Below are positions 25,520 through 34,146 of a DNA stretch of 64,000 nucleotides, piece after piece; position 1 is the stretch's first letter, and each line of letters starts with the position of its first letter. Position numbers and translations under genes: made by a program. Source of the DNA: Phycisphaerales bacterium (GTDB taxonomy: Bacteria; Planctomycetota; Phycisphaerae; UBA1845; UTPLA1); contig JACKHI010000002.1 in NCBI GenBank assembly GCA_020639075.1, forward strand, positions 1 to 64,000. Direction: 5' to 3'. The notes below the pieces were generated by a model. It was not told the origin of the DNA. It was given only the letters and a program-made list of their open reading frames with translations, and made no database searches.

Positions 25520-26293
25520 TTACCAGCCGACGGTGCTGTAGCCGGCATCCACGTAGTGGATTTCGCCGGTCACACCGCTGGAAAGCTCGCTGCAGAGGTA
25601 GAGGGCCGACTTCCCGACTTCATCCGATTCGATATTCCGCTTGAGCGGGCTCTTGGTCGGATAGTGATCGAGGATCTTGTCGAACCCGCCGATGCCGGCC
25701 GAACTGAGCGTGCGACACGGCCCCGCGCTGATGGCGTTGACGCGAACCTTTTTCAGGTCGCCGAGGTCGGCCGCCATGTATCGAACGGAACTCTCGAGGG
25801 CGGCTTTGCACACGCCCATGACGTTGTAGCCGGGGACGAACTTCGCGGCGCCGAGGTAGCTCAGCGTCAGGACGCTCGAGCCTTCCTTCAACATGTCGTA
25901 AGCCTTCTGGCAGACGGAGATGAAGGAATAGACGCTGATATCCATCGCCTGCTTGAAATCTTCGCGGCCCGTCTGGTAGAAGCGATTGAGCAGCGCATCC
26001 TTATTGGCGTACGCGACGGCATGGACGAGAAAGTCGATCTTGTCGTACGACTCACGCACTTTGCCGAGGAACTCCTCGACCTGTTCGTCGCTCGTCACGT
26101 CGCACGGTGCGATGATCTTGGCGCCGATCGGCTCGGCCAGCTTGCGAACGCGGCGCTCCATTCGATCGCCCGGCAAGTGGTTGAACGCCATCTCGGCGCC
26201 TTCCTTGTGGAACATGTCGGCGATGTACCACGCCAGGCTGTGATCGTTCGCAACCCCAAAAACGACGCCCTTCTTGCCTTCGAGCAGGCCCAT
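25520..26293 (-). CDS. fabI: Enoyl-[acyl-carrier-protein] reductase (NADH)
   Basis: The 257-residue short-chain dehydrogenase catalyses the last reduction of the fatty-acid elongation cycle. It has the FabI-type cofactor loop GVANDHSLAW near residue 13, the catalytic Tyr-x6-Lys in YNVMGVCKAALE near residue 155, and LSYLGAAKFVPGYN in front of it. NAISAGPCRTLSS and a DAGYSTVGW end are also present. The start ATG 26293 has GAGAGGA upstream. It is transcribed divergently from the LPS-core operon, a sensible pairing because lipid A and phospholipids draw on the same acyl chains. This is the target class of triclosan-like inhibitors. Confidence 0.95.
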   Translation of the reverse strand: MGLLEGKKGVVFGVANDHSLAWYIADMFHKEGAEMAFNHLPGDRMERRVRKLAEPIGAKIIAPCDVTSDEQVEEFLGKVRESYDKIDFLVHAVAYANKDALLNRFYQTGREDFKQAMDISVYSFISVCQKAYDMLKEGSSVLTLSYLGAAKFVPGYNVMGVCKAALESSVRYMAADLGDLKKVRVNAISAGPCRTLSSAGIGGFDKILDHYPTKSPLKRNIESDEVGKSALYLCSELSSGVTGEIHYVDAGYSTVGW

Positions 26294-26368
26294 CGAAATC
26301 CTCTCAAACTCTGCCCGTCGGAGCCGGGCGATCGCCGGACTCTCAACAGCTTTACAGACAAAAGTGCT

Positions 26369-26397
26369 AATGTAGGGTGGTCGCGGAGATCTGTCCA
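26369..26397 (-). promoter_or_regulatory. Predicted fabI promoter, TGGACA-N17-TACATT
   Basis: On the minus strand, TGGACA (26397-26392) and TACATT (26374-26369) are separated by 17 bases. This gives a leader of roughly 70 nt before the fabI ATG. Confidence 0.55.
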
Positions 26398-26426
26398 GCA
26401 GCAGTGCCGGATCGGCGATCGATCCG

Positions 26427-26455
26427 TTGTTGCGTCGCAAATGCCGGGATAGACT
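26427..26455 (+). promoter_or_regulatory. Predicted LPS-core operon promoter, TTGTTG-N17-TAGACT
   Basis: TTGTTG (26427-26432) and TAGACT (26450-26455) have a 17-base spacer. The GTG start of the heptosyltransferase is 6 bases past the -10, so the transcript should begin at or next to the start codon. Confidence 0.5.
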
Positions 26456-26461
26456 ACGCTT

Positions 26462-27580
26462 GTGATTGCTGCAGCCGACAAAATCGACGCATCTGCGGGC
26501 CCGGAACGAATCCTCGTCAGCGTTCCGAACTGGATCGGTGACGTTGTGATGGCGACACCGGCGCTGCGAGCAATCCGGCATCGCTATCGGAAGGCCCGTA
26601 TTGTCCACCTGATGAGACCTTATGTTTCGGAGGTTCTGAGAGGATGTGAATTCTCAGATGCGGAACTGTTCTGGCCGTCAGCGTCGGCGAAAAGCGATCC
26701 GCGGCAGACGCGTGGGCTGCTGGATCTGGTTGGCCGGCTTCGATCGGAGCGCTTCGATCTGGCGATGCTGCTGACAAACTCGTTCCGATCGGCGGCTGTC
26801 GTGCGGCTGGCGGGAATACCGCGACGTGTGGGTTACGCGCGGGACGGTCGCGGCTGGTTGCTAAATGAAACGCTCCATCCTCCGAGGAACGAAAGCGGGT
26901 ACATTCCCATTCCGGCGCTGGACTATTACAACGAGCTGGCGCGGAAGGCCGGCTGCGACGACGTCGGCGTCGTGATGACGCTGGCGGCTGACGCGGATGA
27001 ATCGGCGAGAATCGTCGAACGATTGGGAGCACTGGCCGAGCGGCGGCCGCTCGTGGTCTTGAACCCGGGGGCGAACTACGGCTCGGCGAAGTGCTGGCCG
27101 GCCGAGAAATACGCGGCGTTGTCGGATCGCCTGGTGCGTGAGTGCGGTGCGACTGTCGTGGCGTCGCTGAGCCCGAAGGAACGCGAAATCGGCGAGCGGA
27201 TCGAAGCGGCGGCGACTGAACCGATCAGGATATTCGTCGATTTGGGAATCGGCCTGTTGCGGGCGCTGGTGAAGCGCTGTGACATGCTGATCACGAACGA
27301 TACAGGTCCGCGACATTTCGCGCCAGCGTTTGATGTTCCGGTCGTGACGATTTTCGGTTCAAGCGATCCGGCCTGGACGATCACTCGCTTCGCGAAAGAG
27401 CGGATCGTGAAGTTGGATCTGGAGTGTCAGCCGTGCATGGAGCGAACGTGTCCGCTGAAGCACCATGCGTGTATGCGCGACTTGAGCGTGGATATGGTCT
27501 TTGAGGCGGCACGGGCGACATTGGCGGAAGCGACAGCGAACGGACGATTGGCTCGAGCAGATCGGAACGATCGTGTTTGA
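26462..27580 (+). CDS. waaF: Glycosyltransferase family 9, LPS heptosyltransferase II-like
   Basis: The 372-residue GT9 protein adds heptose to the LPS inner core at the cytoplasmic membrane. Family marks are VSVPNWIGDVVMATPALRAIR near residue 18 (given in part), VVLNPGANYGSAKCWPAEKY near residue 200, the sugar-nucleotide site MLITNDTGPRHFAPAF near residue 280, and FGSSDPAWT. I chose the GTG at 26462 because a promoter match places transcription at that point and no ATG exists before the conserved N-terminal strand. It is the first gene of a seven-gene LPS/phospholipid operon. Confidence 0.88.
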   Translation: MIAAADKIDASAGPERILVSVPNWIGDVVMATPALRAIRHRYRKARIVHLMRPYVSEVLRGCEFSDAELFWPSASAKSDPRQTRGLLDLVGRLRSERFDLAMLLTNSFRSAAVVRLAGIPRRVGYARDGRGWLLNETLHPPRNESGYIPIPALDYYNELARKAGCDDVGVVMTLAADADESARIVERLGALAERRPLVVLNPGANYGSAKCWPAEKYAALSDRLVRECGATVVASLSPKEREIGERIEAAATEPIRIFVDLGIGLLRALVKRCDMLITNDTGPRHFAPAFDVPVVTIFGSSDPAWTITRFAKERIVKLDLECQPCMERTCPLKHHACMRDLSVDMVFEAARATLAEATANGRLARADRNDRV

Positions 27581-27584
27581 TTCG

Positions 27585-28442
27585 ATGGAAATCGACAAGC
27601 CGTATGCGGGCATGCTCCAGCGGGCCGGGCTGGGCAGCGTGTCGTCGGTCCTGCATTGCGAAGGCGATTGCCTCGCGGCGTGGAGCCGGACGACGGACGT
27701 GATCCGCTGCGATCCGGCCGGGGAAGCGACTTCCGTCTATGTCAAGCGGTATCACTACCCGCGCTGGCGTCATCGTTTTAAGGGAATGTTCCGCGGAACG
27801 TTGTTTCGCAAGAGCCGCGCACGGAGCGAGTACCACGCCTTGCGGCTGATGCGGCGATTGGGGATCCAGGCGGTTCGTCCCGTTGCCTACGGCGAGCGGC
27901 GCATCTTGTTGTTCGTGCGAAGCTGTTTCCTGATCACCGAGGCGGTACCGGATGCGATGCCCTTGTCGGCGTTCATTCAGAAATTCGGAGAGCATCGGGG
28001 GACGCCGAGGTCGGTCGAGATCCGACGGGAGATCCTCGTGTCATTGGCGCGGCAGGTTCGGCACATGCACGATGCGGGCTTCGTGCATCGCGACTTGTTC
28101 TGGCGAAATGTGCTGATCCGCTGCCTGCCGGGCGATCGATTCGAGTTCTACTTCTTGGATGCATCGGTCGGACGATGGATCCGGATGCGTCGACGTCGGG
28201 ATGAGAGCATCGTGGCGGACATTGCGGCGATGGGGGCGGCGGCACCGAATTTCTGTTCGAAGGCGGATCAGCTTCGATTTCTGCTGGAGTACCTGGGCGT
28301 CAAGACTCTGGACCCGGAGAATCGGGCGTGGCTGCGTCGCGTGCAGACGCAGTCGGATCTGCTGCGACCTAGCGAGCTGGAACGGCTTCGTCGCGGTCGC
28401 GTTTTCGCGCAGGCGGACGCGGAACCCGTCTCGGCGGAATAG
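27585..28442 (+). CDS. WaaP/InaA-like LPS core kinase 1
   Basis: The 285-residue protein has a small eukaryotic-kinase-like fold: the ATP Lys in SVYVKRYHY, a helix-C Glu in SRARSEYHALRLM, the catalytic loop FVHRDLFWRNVLI (near residue 170) and the metal-binding Asp in FYFLDASVGRW. LPS core kinases of this type phosphorylate heptose or Kdo. The catalytic loop ends in Asn, as in general kinases, unlike the His seen in the third gene. ATG 27585 lies 4 bases after the waaF stop; GTG 27573, with GGAA five bases upstream, is a rival start. The substrate is unknown. Confidence 0.78.
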   Translation: MEIDKPYAGMLQRAGLGSVSSVLHCEGDCLAAWSRTTDVIRCDPAGEATSVYVKRYHYPRWRHRFKGMFRGTLFRKSRARSEYHALRLMRRLGIQAVRPVAYGERRILLFVRSCFLITEAVPDAMPLSAFIQKFGEHRGTPRSVEIRREILVSLARQVRHMHDAGFVHRDLFWRNVLIRCLPGDRFEFYFLDASVGRWIRMRRRRDESIVADIAAMGAAAPNFCSKADQLRFLLEYLGVKTLDPENRAWLRRVQTQSDLLRPSELERLRRGRVFAQADAEPVSAE

Positions 28443-28463
28443 CCCCAACGAATCGGATGGCGC

Positions 28464-29276
28464 ATGGGCGAACGCGTAATCGTCGACAAGGCATTTCGTG
28501 AACGAATCAATGCCTGCGGTCTTCGGCATTACGGCGACTTTCTTTCGATGGCCGATCGCAGCGAACAGATTGCGTCGTCACGGAGTGGTCGGACATTTCG
28601 TGTGCGCCTGGGCGACGGGGCGCAGTCGATCGATGCATATCTGAAGATCCACGACTACGCGTATTGGCGTCGTGCGCGCTGGCGTCGCGAAAAGGGCGAG
28701 CTGGAGACGGCCAACTATGCGACGATGCGAAATCGCTGCGGCGTGGACGTCCCGGCGGTCATCGCGCATGGCTCGCGGACCCGTGGCTGGCGGTACCGCG
28801 ACGGGTTCATTCTGACGCAGTCGATTCGTGGCGCCGCGTCGCTGGATCGATTCGTGGAGGCCGATCCTGGTCGCGTTGACAATCGCCTGCTCGGCGCCGT
28901 GGCGGGTGTTGTGCGCCGGATGCACAGTGCGTCGTACTTTCACATCGATCTGCAGTGGCGGAATATTCTTGTGGTCGACAGTGCGGAAGGGGGCGATCGA
29001 CCGGGCGCTGCCGACGCGCCGTTGTCGCCGCTGCACGTGTACCTGCTGGATTCGCCGCGGGGGGGGATTCAGTCGTCGGGCGTCGGACGGCAGCATGGGC
29101 GAATTCGGGATTTGTCCTCCCTGTACAAGGACGCCCGGCGTTGGCTGAGTCCGCGCGTGCAATTACGATGGCTGAAGTGTTATCTGGGCACGCGGCGATT
29201 GACGGCGATCGATCGCGGCATGATTCGAACCATTCTGAGAGACCGGGCCATTAAGGATCGAACGCACGCGGCATGA
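28464..29276 (+). CDS. WaaP/InaA-like LPS core kinase 2
   Basis: The 270-residue paralogue of the preceding kinase has AYLKIHDY (ATP Lys), KGELETANYATM (helix-C Glu), the catalytic loop YFHIDLQWRNILV near residue 157, and VYLLDSPRGG with the metal-binding Asp. The Arg of the HRD motif is replaced by Ile (HID), which is tolerated in atypical kinases. The C-terminal segment (KDARRWLSPRVQLRWLKCYLG) matches the helical end of WaaP-like proteins. It overlaps the next gene by four bases. The likely role is phosphorylation of an LPS core sugar. Confidence 0.75.
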   Translation: MGERVIVDKAFRERINACGLRHYGDFLSMADRSEQIASSRSGRTFRVRLGDGAQSIDAYLKIHDYAYWRRARWRREKGELETANYATMRNRCGVDVPAVIAHGSRTRGWRYRDGFILTQSIRGAASLDRFVEADPGRVDNRLLGAVAGVVRRMHSASYFHIDLQWRNILVVDSAEGGDRPGAADAPLSPLHVYLLDSPRGGIQSSGVGRQHGRIRDLSSLYKDARRWLSPRVQLRWLKCYLGTRRLTAIDRGMIRTILRDRAIKDRTHAA

Positions 29277-30991
29277 GCATTCTCCTGACGATTGACGAGC
29301 AGTATCGGGAGAAGCTCGCTGCGGCGGGGTTGGACTCGTTCGATGCGTTGATGCATGCGGACGTGGGCGAGGTCGTGACGCGTCGCGACGGCCGCGAGAC
29401 GCGGCGGGTCGTTCTGGGCGACGGTGATAACGCGACGACTGTCTATATCAAGCGGTGTTTTTCGATCGGACCGAAGCACTCGTTCTGGCCTCGATTGCTG
29501 CTGCGCCCTTGTCATACACCGCCGATCAAGGAAGCGCATGCGATCGCGATGTGCAGGGCGGCGGGGATACCGACGGTCGATGTGATCGCCAGCGGCGAGT
29601 CGCGTCTCATGGGGATTCCGCGGGCGGGGTTCGTGGTGATGACAGCGGCGCCGATGGAATGGACGCTGAATGACTGGTTGACGATCGGGTACGAGCGGCC
29701 GCGGGAATTGGCGGATCACGAGCGGGTTGCGTTGATGCGTGCCGTGGGCGCCCTCCTTTCTCAATTTGCGATTGCGGACATTCATTGGCCGGACTGCAAG
29801 GCCAAGCACATTCATGCGGCACCGGCGGCGAATGGTGCGTGGCGGCTGCTCGTGATTGACCTTGAGAGATCTCGGCGAATCGAAGGAACTGGAGGGGACT
29901 TCACGAGTCATCACGCGGCGATTTCTGGGCTGTTTCCAAGCGTCACACCCTCGACCTTGCGACACGAGGATTTGATTGCCTTTTGGACAGCCGCATTTCC
30001 GTACATGGATGCCGTTGGGAAGGCGAAGGCCGTTGATCGAGAAACGACGGACTCGATGAGTTCCTTCGGCAGTGAAGCGAATCCCAGACTGGATGACGCG
30101 TTTGCGCATCCGAACCGACTGCCGTTGGTGAAAGCGGGCGGAATGCGCGTTGATCCGCGTTACATCGATTTGATGCGCGACGCGGCCCTGTCCACTTACG
30201 ACGACGTGATGGGGACAGGCGTCGGCGCGTCGATGAACAAGCCGGGCCTGGCGTCGTATCGCGAGCGGATTCGATTGACGCTGGGGGAGGGCGACGCTGC
30301 CGAGACGGTCTACCTGAAGCGATATACGCGGCCTCCGCTCAAAGAGCAGTTTCGACGGATGTGGGAGTTCAAGTTCCGTCGCGGGTCGGCGGAGCGGGAG
30401 ATGCATTTCATACGGCATCTCGGGATGCTGGGAATCTCGACGATGCGGCGAATCGCCTTCGGGAGTCGAATGCGAGGTTGGTTCGAGCAGTCGGGTTTCG
30501 GGATCACGCGGGAAGTGGCAGGTGAGTCGCTGGAGAAGCTCGTTGAGCGATGGTCGAGCGATCCGGCGACTGTGCCGGGACCGGCGGACCGGCGGGACAT
30601 CATCGAGCAATTGGCGAAAGTCATTTTTCGCCTTCACACCAATGGACTCTTTCATCGCGATTTGTATCTGTGCCACATTTTCATGAGCCGGCGGGACGAC
30701 GGCGGGATCGTGCTGTCGTTGATCGATCTGGGGCGGATGATCCGGTCGACGTGGCGCCGCGAGCGCTGGCGGATCAAGGATCTGGCGGCGCTGGCGTACA
30801 GTTCGCCGTCGCCGCTGGTGACACGCGCGGATCGGATTCGATTCCTGTATCATTACACACGGCTTGAGGCGCGTGGGAATCGGGCGTCTGCGCGTAAGCG
30901 GACGCTTGAGATAATCGCCTTGATAGAGAATCGCGTAACACGTATGGCCCGGCATGATGTAAACCGCAAGCGGCGGCTGGAGAATCGTTGA
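29273..30991 (+). CDS. Tandem two-domain WaaP-like LPS core kinase
   Basis: The 572-residue protein consists of two consecutive WaaP-like kinase domains. Domain 1 (about residues 15-270) has TVYIKRC, IKEAHAI, IADIHWPDCKAKHI and LLVIDLERSRR. Domain 2 (about 295-560) has TVYLKRY, SAEREMHFI, GLFHRDLYLCHIFMSR, LSLIDLGRM and RWRIKDLAALAYSS. In both domains the Asn of the usual kinase loop is His, as in E. coli heptose I kinase WaaP; domain 2 is the closest match to classical WaaP. In domain 1 the HRD is rearranged (HWPD), so its activity is less certain. Start and stop overlap both neighbours by four bases. Confidence 0.8.
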   Translation: MSILLTIDEQYREKLAAAGLDSFDALMHADVGEVVTRRDGRETRRVVLGDGDNATTVYIKRCFSIGPKHSFWPRLLLRPCHTPPIKEAHAIAMCRAAGIPTVDVIASGESRLMGIPRAGFVVMTAAPMEWTLNDWLTIGYERPRELADHERVALMRAVGALLSQFAIADIHWPDCKAKHIHAAPAANGAWRLLVIDLERSRRIEGTGGDFTSHHAAISGLFPSVTPSTLRHEDLIAFWTAAFPYMDAVGKAKAVDRETTDSMSSFGSEANPRLDDAFAHPNRLPLVKAGGMRVDPRYIDLMRDAALSTYDDVMGTGVGASMNKPGLASYRERIRLTLGEGDAAETVYLKRYTRPPLKEQFRRMWEFKFRRGSAEREMHFIRHLGMLGISTMRRIAFGSRMRGWFEQSGFGITREVAGESLEKLVERWSSDPATVPGPADRRDIIEQLAKVIFRLHTNGLFHRDLYLCHIFMSRRDDGGIVLSLIDLGRMIRSTWRRERWRIKDLAALAYSSPSPLVTRADRIRFLYHYTRLEARGNRASARKRTLEIIALIENRVTRMARHDVNRKRRLENR

Positions 30992-32169
30992 AGATCGCAA
31001 TCGTCAATGAGCGGATCGAAGTCTGGCGCGGCGGCGCCGAGACGTCCGGCATGGAGATCGCCTCGCTGCTGGCGGGCCGGGGGCATGACGTTCATATTTT
31101 CACGACGACGAACACGCAGAGCGTGCCTGGAATATCCATTCACACGGTCTCGCCGTCGAAGGTCCTGCGCACGCGGAGGATGGTGAGTTTCCTGCGACGT
31201 GCGGACGCGGCGATCAGAAAGGAAGAATGCGACATCGTCCATGCGATCTCGCCGATGCCGACAGCGGATGTCTATCAGCCGCGCGGCGGATTGTTGCCGG
31301 AGATCGTGGCGCGCAACGTGGCGACGCGACCGACCGCGTCGCGGCGCCTGTTCAAGCGCGCGATGTTGGCGATGAATGTGAAGCAGCGATCGCAAGTCGC
31401 GTTGGAACGACGGATCTTTCGCGACGGGGGACCGATCATCGCATGCGTGTCGGACTATGTCGCGCGACAGTGTCGCGAGCATTACAACACGCCTGAGGAG
31501 CGGATCCGCGTGATCTTCAACGGCGTGAATCCTGCGCCGTTGTCGGATGCGGAGCGTGCGACGCAACGGGCGGAGATGCGAAGTGAGCTAGGTATCGCGG
31601 ACGATCAATTGCTGCTGTTGTTCCTGGCGCATAACTATCGGCTGAAGGGGATCAATCCGCTGATCGAGGCAGTCGCACGACTGGTGGGCGGCGGATTCAA
31701 GTCGTTTCGGTTGCTGGTCGCTGGGCGGGACAACGTCGTGCCGTACAAGCGGCGGATCGATGCGCTGGGATTGCAGGACTACGTGACGTTCACAGGTCCG
31801 ACGAAGCGGGCGACGCGGTTCTTCGCGAGCGCGGACGTGTGCGTTCATCCGACGTTCTACGACCCGTGCAGCCGCGTGGTGTTGGAAGCGCTGTACTACG
31901 GCGTGCCAAGTATCACGACGGCCTACAATGGCGCGTCGGAGATGATCAAGGACGGCAGCAACGGATTCGTGATCGATCGTCCGGACGACTCGGGGCTCCT
32001 GGCGCGGCGGATCCAGGACCTGGCGTCGGAGCCCGTGCGCCGGCAGTTTTCGGCGAATGCGATCGCCATGCGAGAGAGGATCAGCATGGGCCGTCATGTG
32101 GCGGAGCTGGAGTCGTTGTTCGAGGAAGTGTTGAGCCGGAAGGGCCGGCGATTGTCGTCGAGCGTTTGA
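30988..32169 (+). CDS. Glycosyltransferase family 4, LPS core (WaaG-like)
   Basis: The 393-residue GT-B enzyme begins at a TTG that overlaps the kinase stop (TTGA). The N-terminal domain opens MKIAIVNERIEVWRGGAETS, with a Gly-rich acceptor loop. The C-terminal domain has FLAHNYRLKGI, LLVAGRDN and the nucleotide-sugar site CVHPTFYDPCSRVVLEALYY (the EX7E-like motif). The phrases resemble WaaG, which adds the first outer-core glucose. The position directly after WaaP-like kinases supports an LPS-core role. The sugar cannot be read from the sequence. Confidence 0.85.
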   Translation: MKIAIVNERIEVWRGGAETSGMEIASLLAGRGHDVHIFTTTNTQSVPGISIHTVSPSKVLRTRRMVSFLRRADAAIRKEECDIVHAISPMPTADVYQPRGGLLPEIVARNVATRPTASRRLFKRAMLAMNVKQRSQVALERRIFRDGGPIIACVSDYVARQCREHYNTPEERIRVIFNGVNPAPLSDAERATQRAEMRSELGIADDQLLLLFLAHNYRLKGINPLIEAVARLVGGGFKSFRLLVAGRDNVVPYKRRIDALGLQDYVTFTGPTKRATRFFASADVCVHPTFYDPCSRVVLEALYYGVPSITTAYNGASEMIKDGSNGFVIDRPDDSGLLARRIQDLASEPVRRQFSANAIAMRERISMGRHVAELESLFEEVLSRKGRRLSSSV

Positions 32170-32204
32170 CGGCGTGTGCGCGGCTGGGCCGGGGGCGAAG
32201 TGTC

Positions 32205-33041
32205 ATGTTCGAGCGATTTTTCGGAAAGAAAAAGCCGCCGGAGTCGGCAGCGAGACAAGTCGAACCAACGGCGTCAGCCAAAGATGCGAGTGCATCGACC
32301 GACGGACTTGAAGTGTCCGAGCCGACGATCGGGTTGTGCTTCAACTTTATGCGCGGTATGGCGTATGACAGTGAGAGTCTGTCGGACGCGGGCCTTCGCG
32401 AGGTCATGGCGACGCTCGCGGAGTGCGAATTGCGGGCGACGTTCTTCTGTTCGGCGAAGTTGTGCGAGACGTCGCCCGACGTGATCCGGTCGATTGCGAA
32501 TGCGGGGCATGAGATCGCTGCGCTGGGGTATGCGGACGAAGCGCCGAACGAATTGGATGCCGCGGCGCTGACGCAGCTGGCCCTGAGTTGCCGGGCGGCA
32601 TTCGGGAAGCTGGGAATCCGCGTGATCGGTTTTCGCTCGCCGAAGTCCAATTGGGACCAGCGGCTGATGGCGATATTGCCGCTGCACGGATACGTGTACA
32701 GTGCGGAGCACGATCACGCCTATCATCCGTATTGGATCAAGACGGACACGAAGCCCGTCATTCGGATTCCCGTTCGGACGGACGATCGCGGGTTGCGGCG
32801 GCGGGGTGATACTTATGATGACGTCGTGTCGAAGCACTTTCGCGTTCTGCGCAAGGGATTGCAGCGCAAGTGCTTTGTGACAGTCTGTTTTCATCCGTGG
32901 ATCCTGGCGGAGTCCGGCGATCGGATGGATCATTGGCGGATGTGGCTTGAGCAGGTCCTTCAAAGCGGTGCGCGGGTTGGTGCGCTGGAGGATGCGCTAC
33001 CGGCAAGTGTAAGAGGGAATGGGTCCACGACAGCGCCGTGA
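32205..33041 (+). CDS. Polysaccharide deacetylase (NodB-like)
   Basis: The 278-residue protein has a charged, Ser/Ala-rich N-terminus and then a NodB homology domain: GLCFNFMRGMAYDSES, RATFFCSAKLCETSPDVIRS, AGHEIAALGYADE and, late, FVTVCFHPWILAESGD. The first motif reads FNFM where active NodB enzymes have a metal-binding Asp pair. The domain may therefore be divergent or use other ligands. No signal peptide is visible, so if it acts on glycan it does so in the cytoplasm, for example on a lipid-linked precursor. It ends 23 bases before plsY. Confidence 0.75.
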   Translation: MFERFFGKKKPPESAARQVEPTASAKDASASTDGLEVSEPTIGLCFNFMRGMAYDSESLSDAGLREVMATLAECELRATFFCSAKLCETSPDVIRSIANAGHEIAALGYADEAPNELDAAALTQLALSCRAAFGKLGIRVIGFRSPKSNWDQRLMAILPLHGYVYSAEHDHAYHPYWIKTDTKPVIRIPVRTDDRGLRRRGDTYDDVVSKHFRVLRKGLQRKCFVTVCFHPWILAESGDRMDHWRMWLEQVLQSGARVGALEDALPASVRGNGSTTAP

Positions 33042-33064
33042 CCAGATCGGAACGACGAACGAAC

Positions 33065-33763
33065 ATGCCACTGTACCTACAAGTCGTATTGCTGGTCGCC
33101 GCGTCATACGTCGTTGGCGGAGTACCCATGGGCCTGCTCGTTGCGAAGGCGAAGGGCGTCGACATTCGCAAGGCCGGCAGCGGCAATATCGGTGCGACGA
33201 ACGTTGCGCGCGTCATCGGTCCCTATTTCGGCGTGCTCGTGTTGTTGCTGGACGCGGTCAAGGGCGCGTCGACATCCTACGGAGCCACTTGGTATCTGGA
33301 GACGCATGGAGCGGCGATCGCGGCGTCGGGCGTTGCGATGCCGGACATGGTTCGGCTGGGCGTGGCGATCGCGTGCGTGATCGGAAACACGGCGTCGATC
33401 TTCCTGGGTTTTAAGGGAGGCAAGGGCGTCGCCACGGCGCTCGGTGTGTTCCTCGGCATTTATCCATATCTGACGTGGCCGGTCCTGATCTCCGGCGGGC
33501 TTTGGGTGCTGGTTGTCGGACGCACGAAATACGTGTCGCTCGGTTCAATTGCGGCGGCGGTGACGGTGCCGGTGACGTTTCTGGGATGTGCCTGGTATTT
33601 CAAATGGGATCTGGGTGAGCATTGGCCGCTATTGTGCCTGACGATCATCCTGGCGGTCGTCGTGGTGTTTCGTCATCGGGCGAATATCGGCCGATTGCGT
33701 TCCGGGACCGAGAGTCGGATCGGCAAGCCCGCTTCCGATACATCGTCGGGCGCTGGTCAATAA
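33065..33763 (+). CDS. plsY: Glycerol-3-phosphate acyltransferase PlsY
   Basis: The 232-residue membrane enzyme transfers an acyl group from acyl-phosphate to glycerol-3-phosphate, the first step of phospholipid synthesis. The family motifs are complete: GSGNIGATNVAR, FKGGKGVATALGVFLG and HRANIGRL, spread over about five transmembrane helices. It is the last gene of the LPS-core operon, which links LPS assembly with phospholipid supply; fabI stands at the other end. ATG 33065 is taken; an upstream GTG at 33038 overlaps the deacetylase stop and would add nine residues. Confidence 0.93.
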   Translation: MPLYLQVVLLVAASYVVGGVPMGLLVAKAKGVDIRKAGSGNIGATNVARVIGPYFGVLVLLLDAVKGASTSYGATWYLETHGAAIAASGVAMPDMVRLGVAIACVIGNTASIFLGFKGGKGVATALGVFLGIYPYLTWPVLISGGLWVLVVGRTKYVSLGSIAAAVTVPVTFLGCAWYFKWDLGEHWPLLCLTIILAVVVVFRHRANIGRLRSGTESRIGKPASDTSSGAGQ

Positions 33764-34146
33764 AGCGGCGATAACACGCGTCATTTTCTTCCGAAGAATC
33801 GTCAAACGTCCTATTTCCGGGGTGGTCCGGAATCCCATCTGCGTCGAATCGCTTGAACGCTCCTGACGCGAGACATAAACTCATTTGAATGCCGGGGCTT
33901 GCGACCGGCGTTCCTGTGTGCCAACCAAACGCTTTTCAAACAACTTCGATCAGCATCCACGGCGCGATACCGCGCGAGTGATGCAGATGTTGTTGGAGTA
34001 TCGATGTTTGCAAGGCGCGTGCGGGGATTGTTTCGCACGCATGGGGAATAACGAGAATCAGGTTCCTGCATTCGGTTCGCTCGGGCGGACCGGCACGCAC
34101 AATGGGGGGAACCATCCGCCGCAGACGAGGCGATGGAGTAACAGCG
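33764..34146. other. Intergenic region before the nine-repeat surface protein
   Basis: No gene with recognisable features, no clear promoter pair and no terminator with a T-run is visible. Confidence 0.35.
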
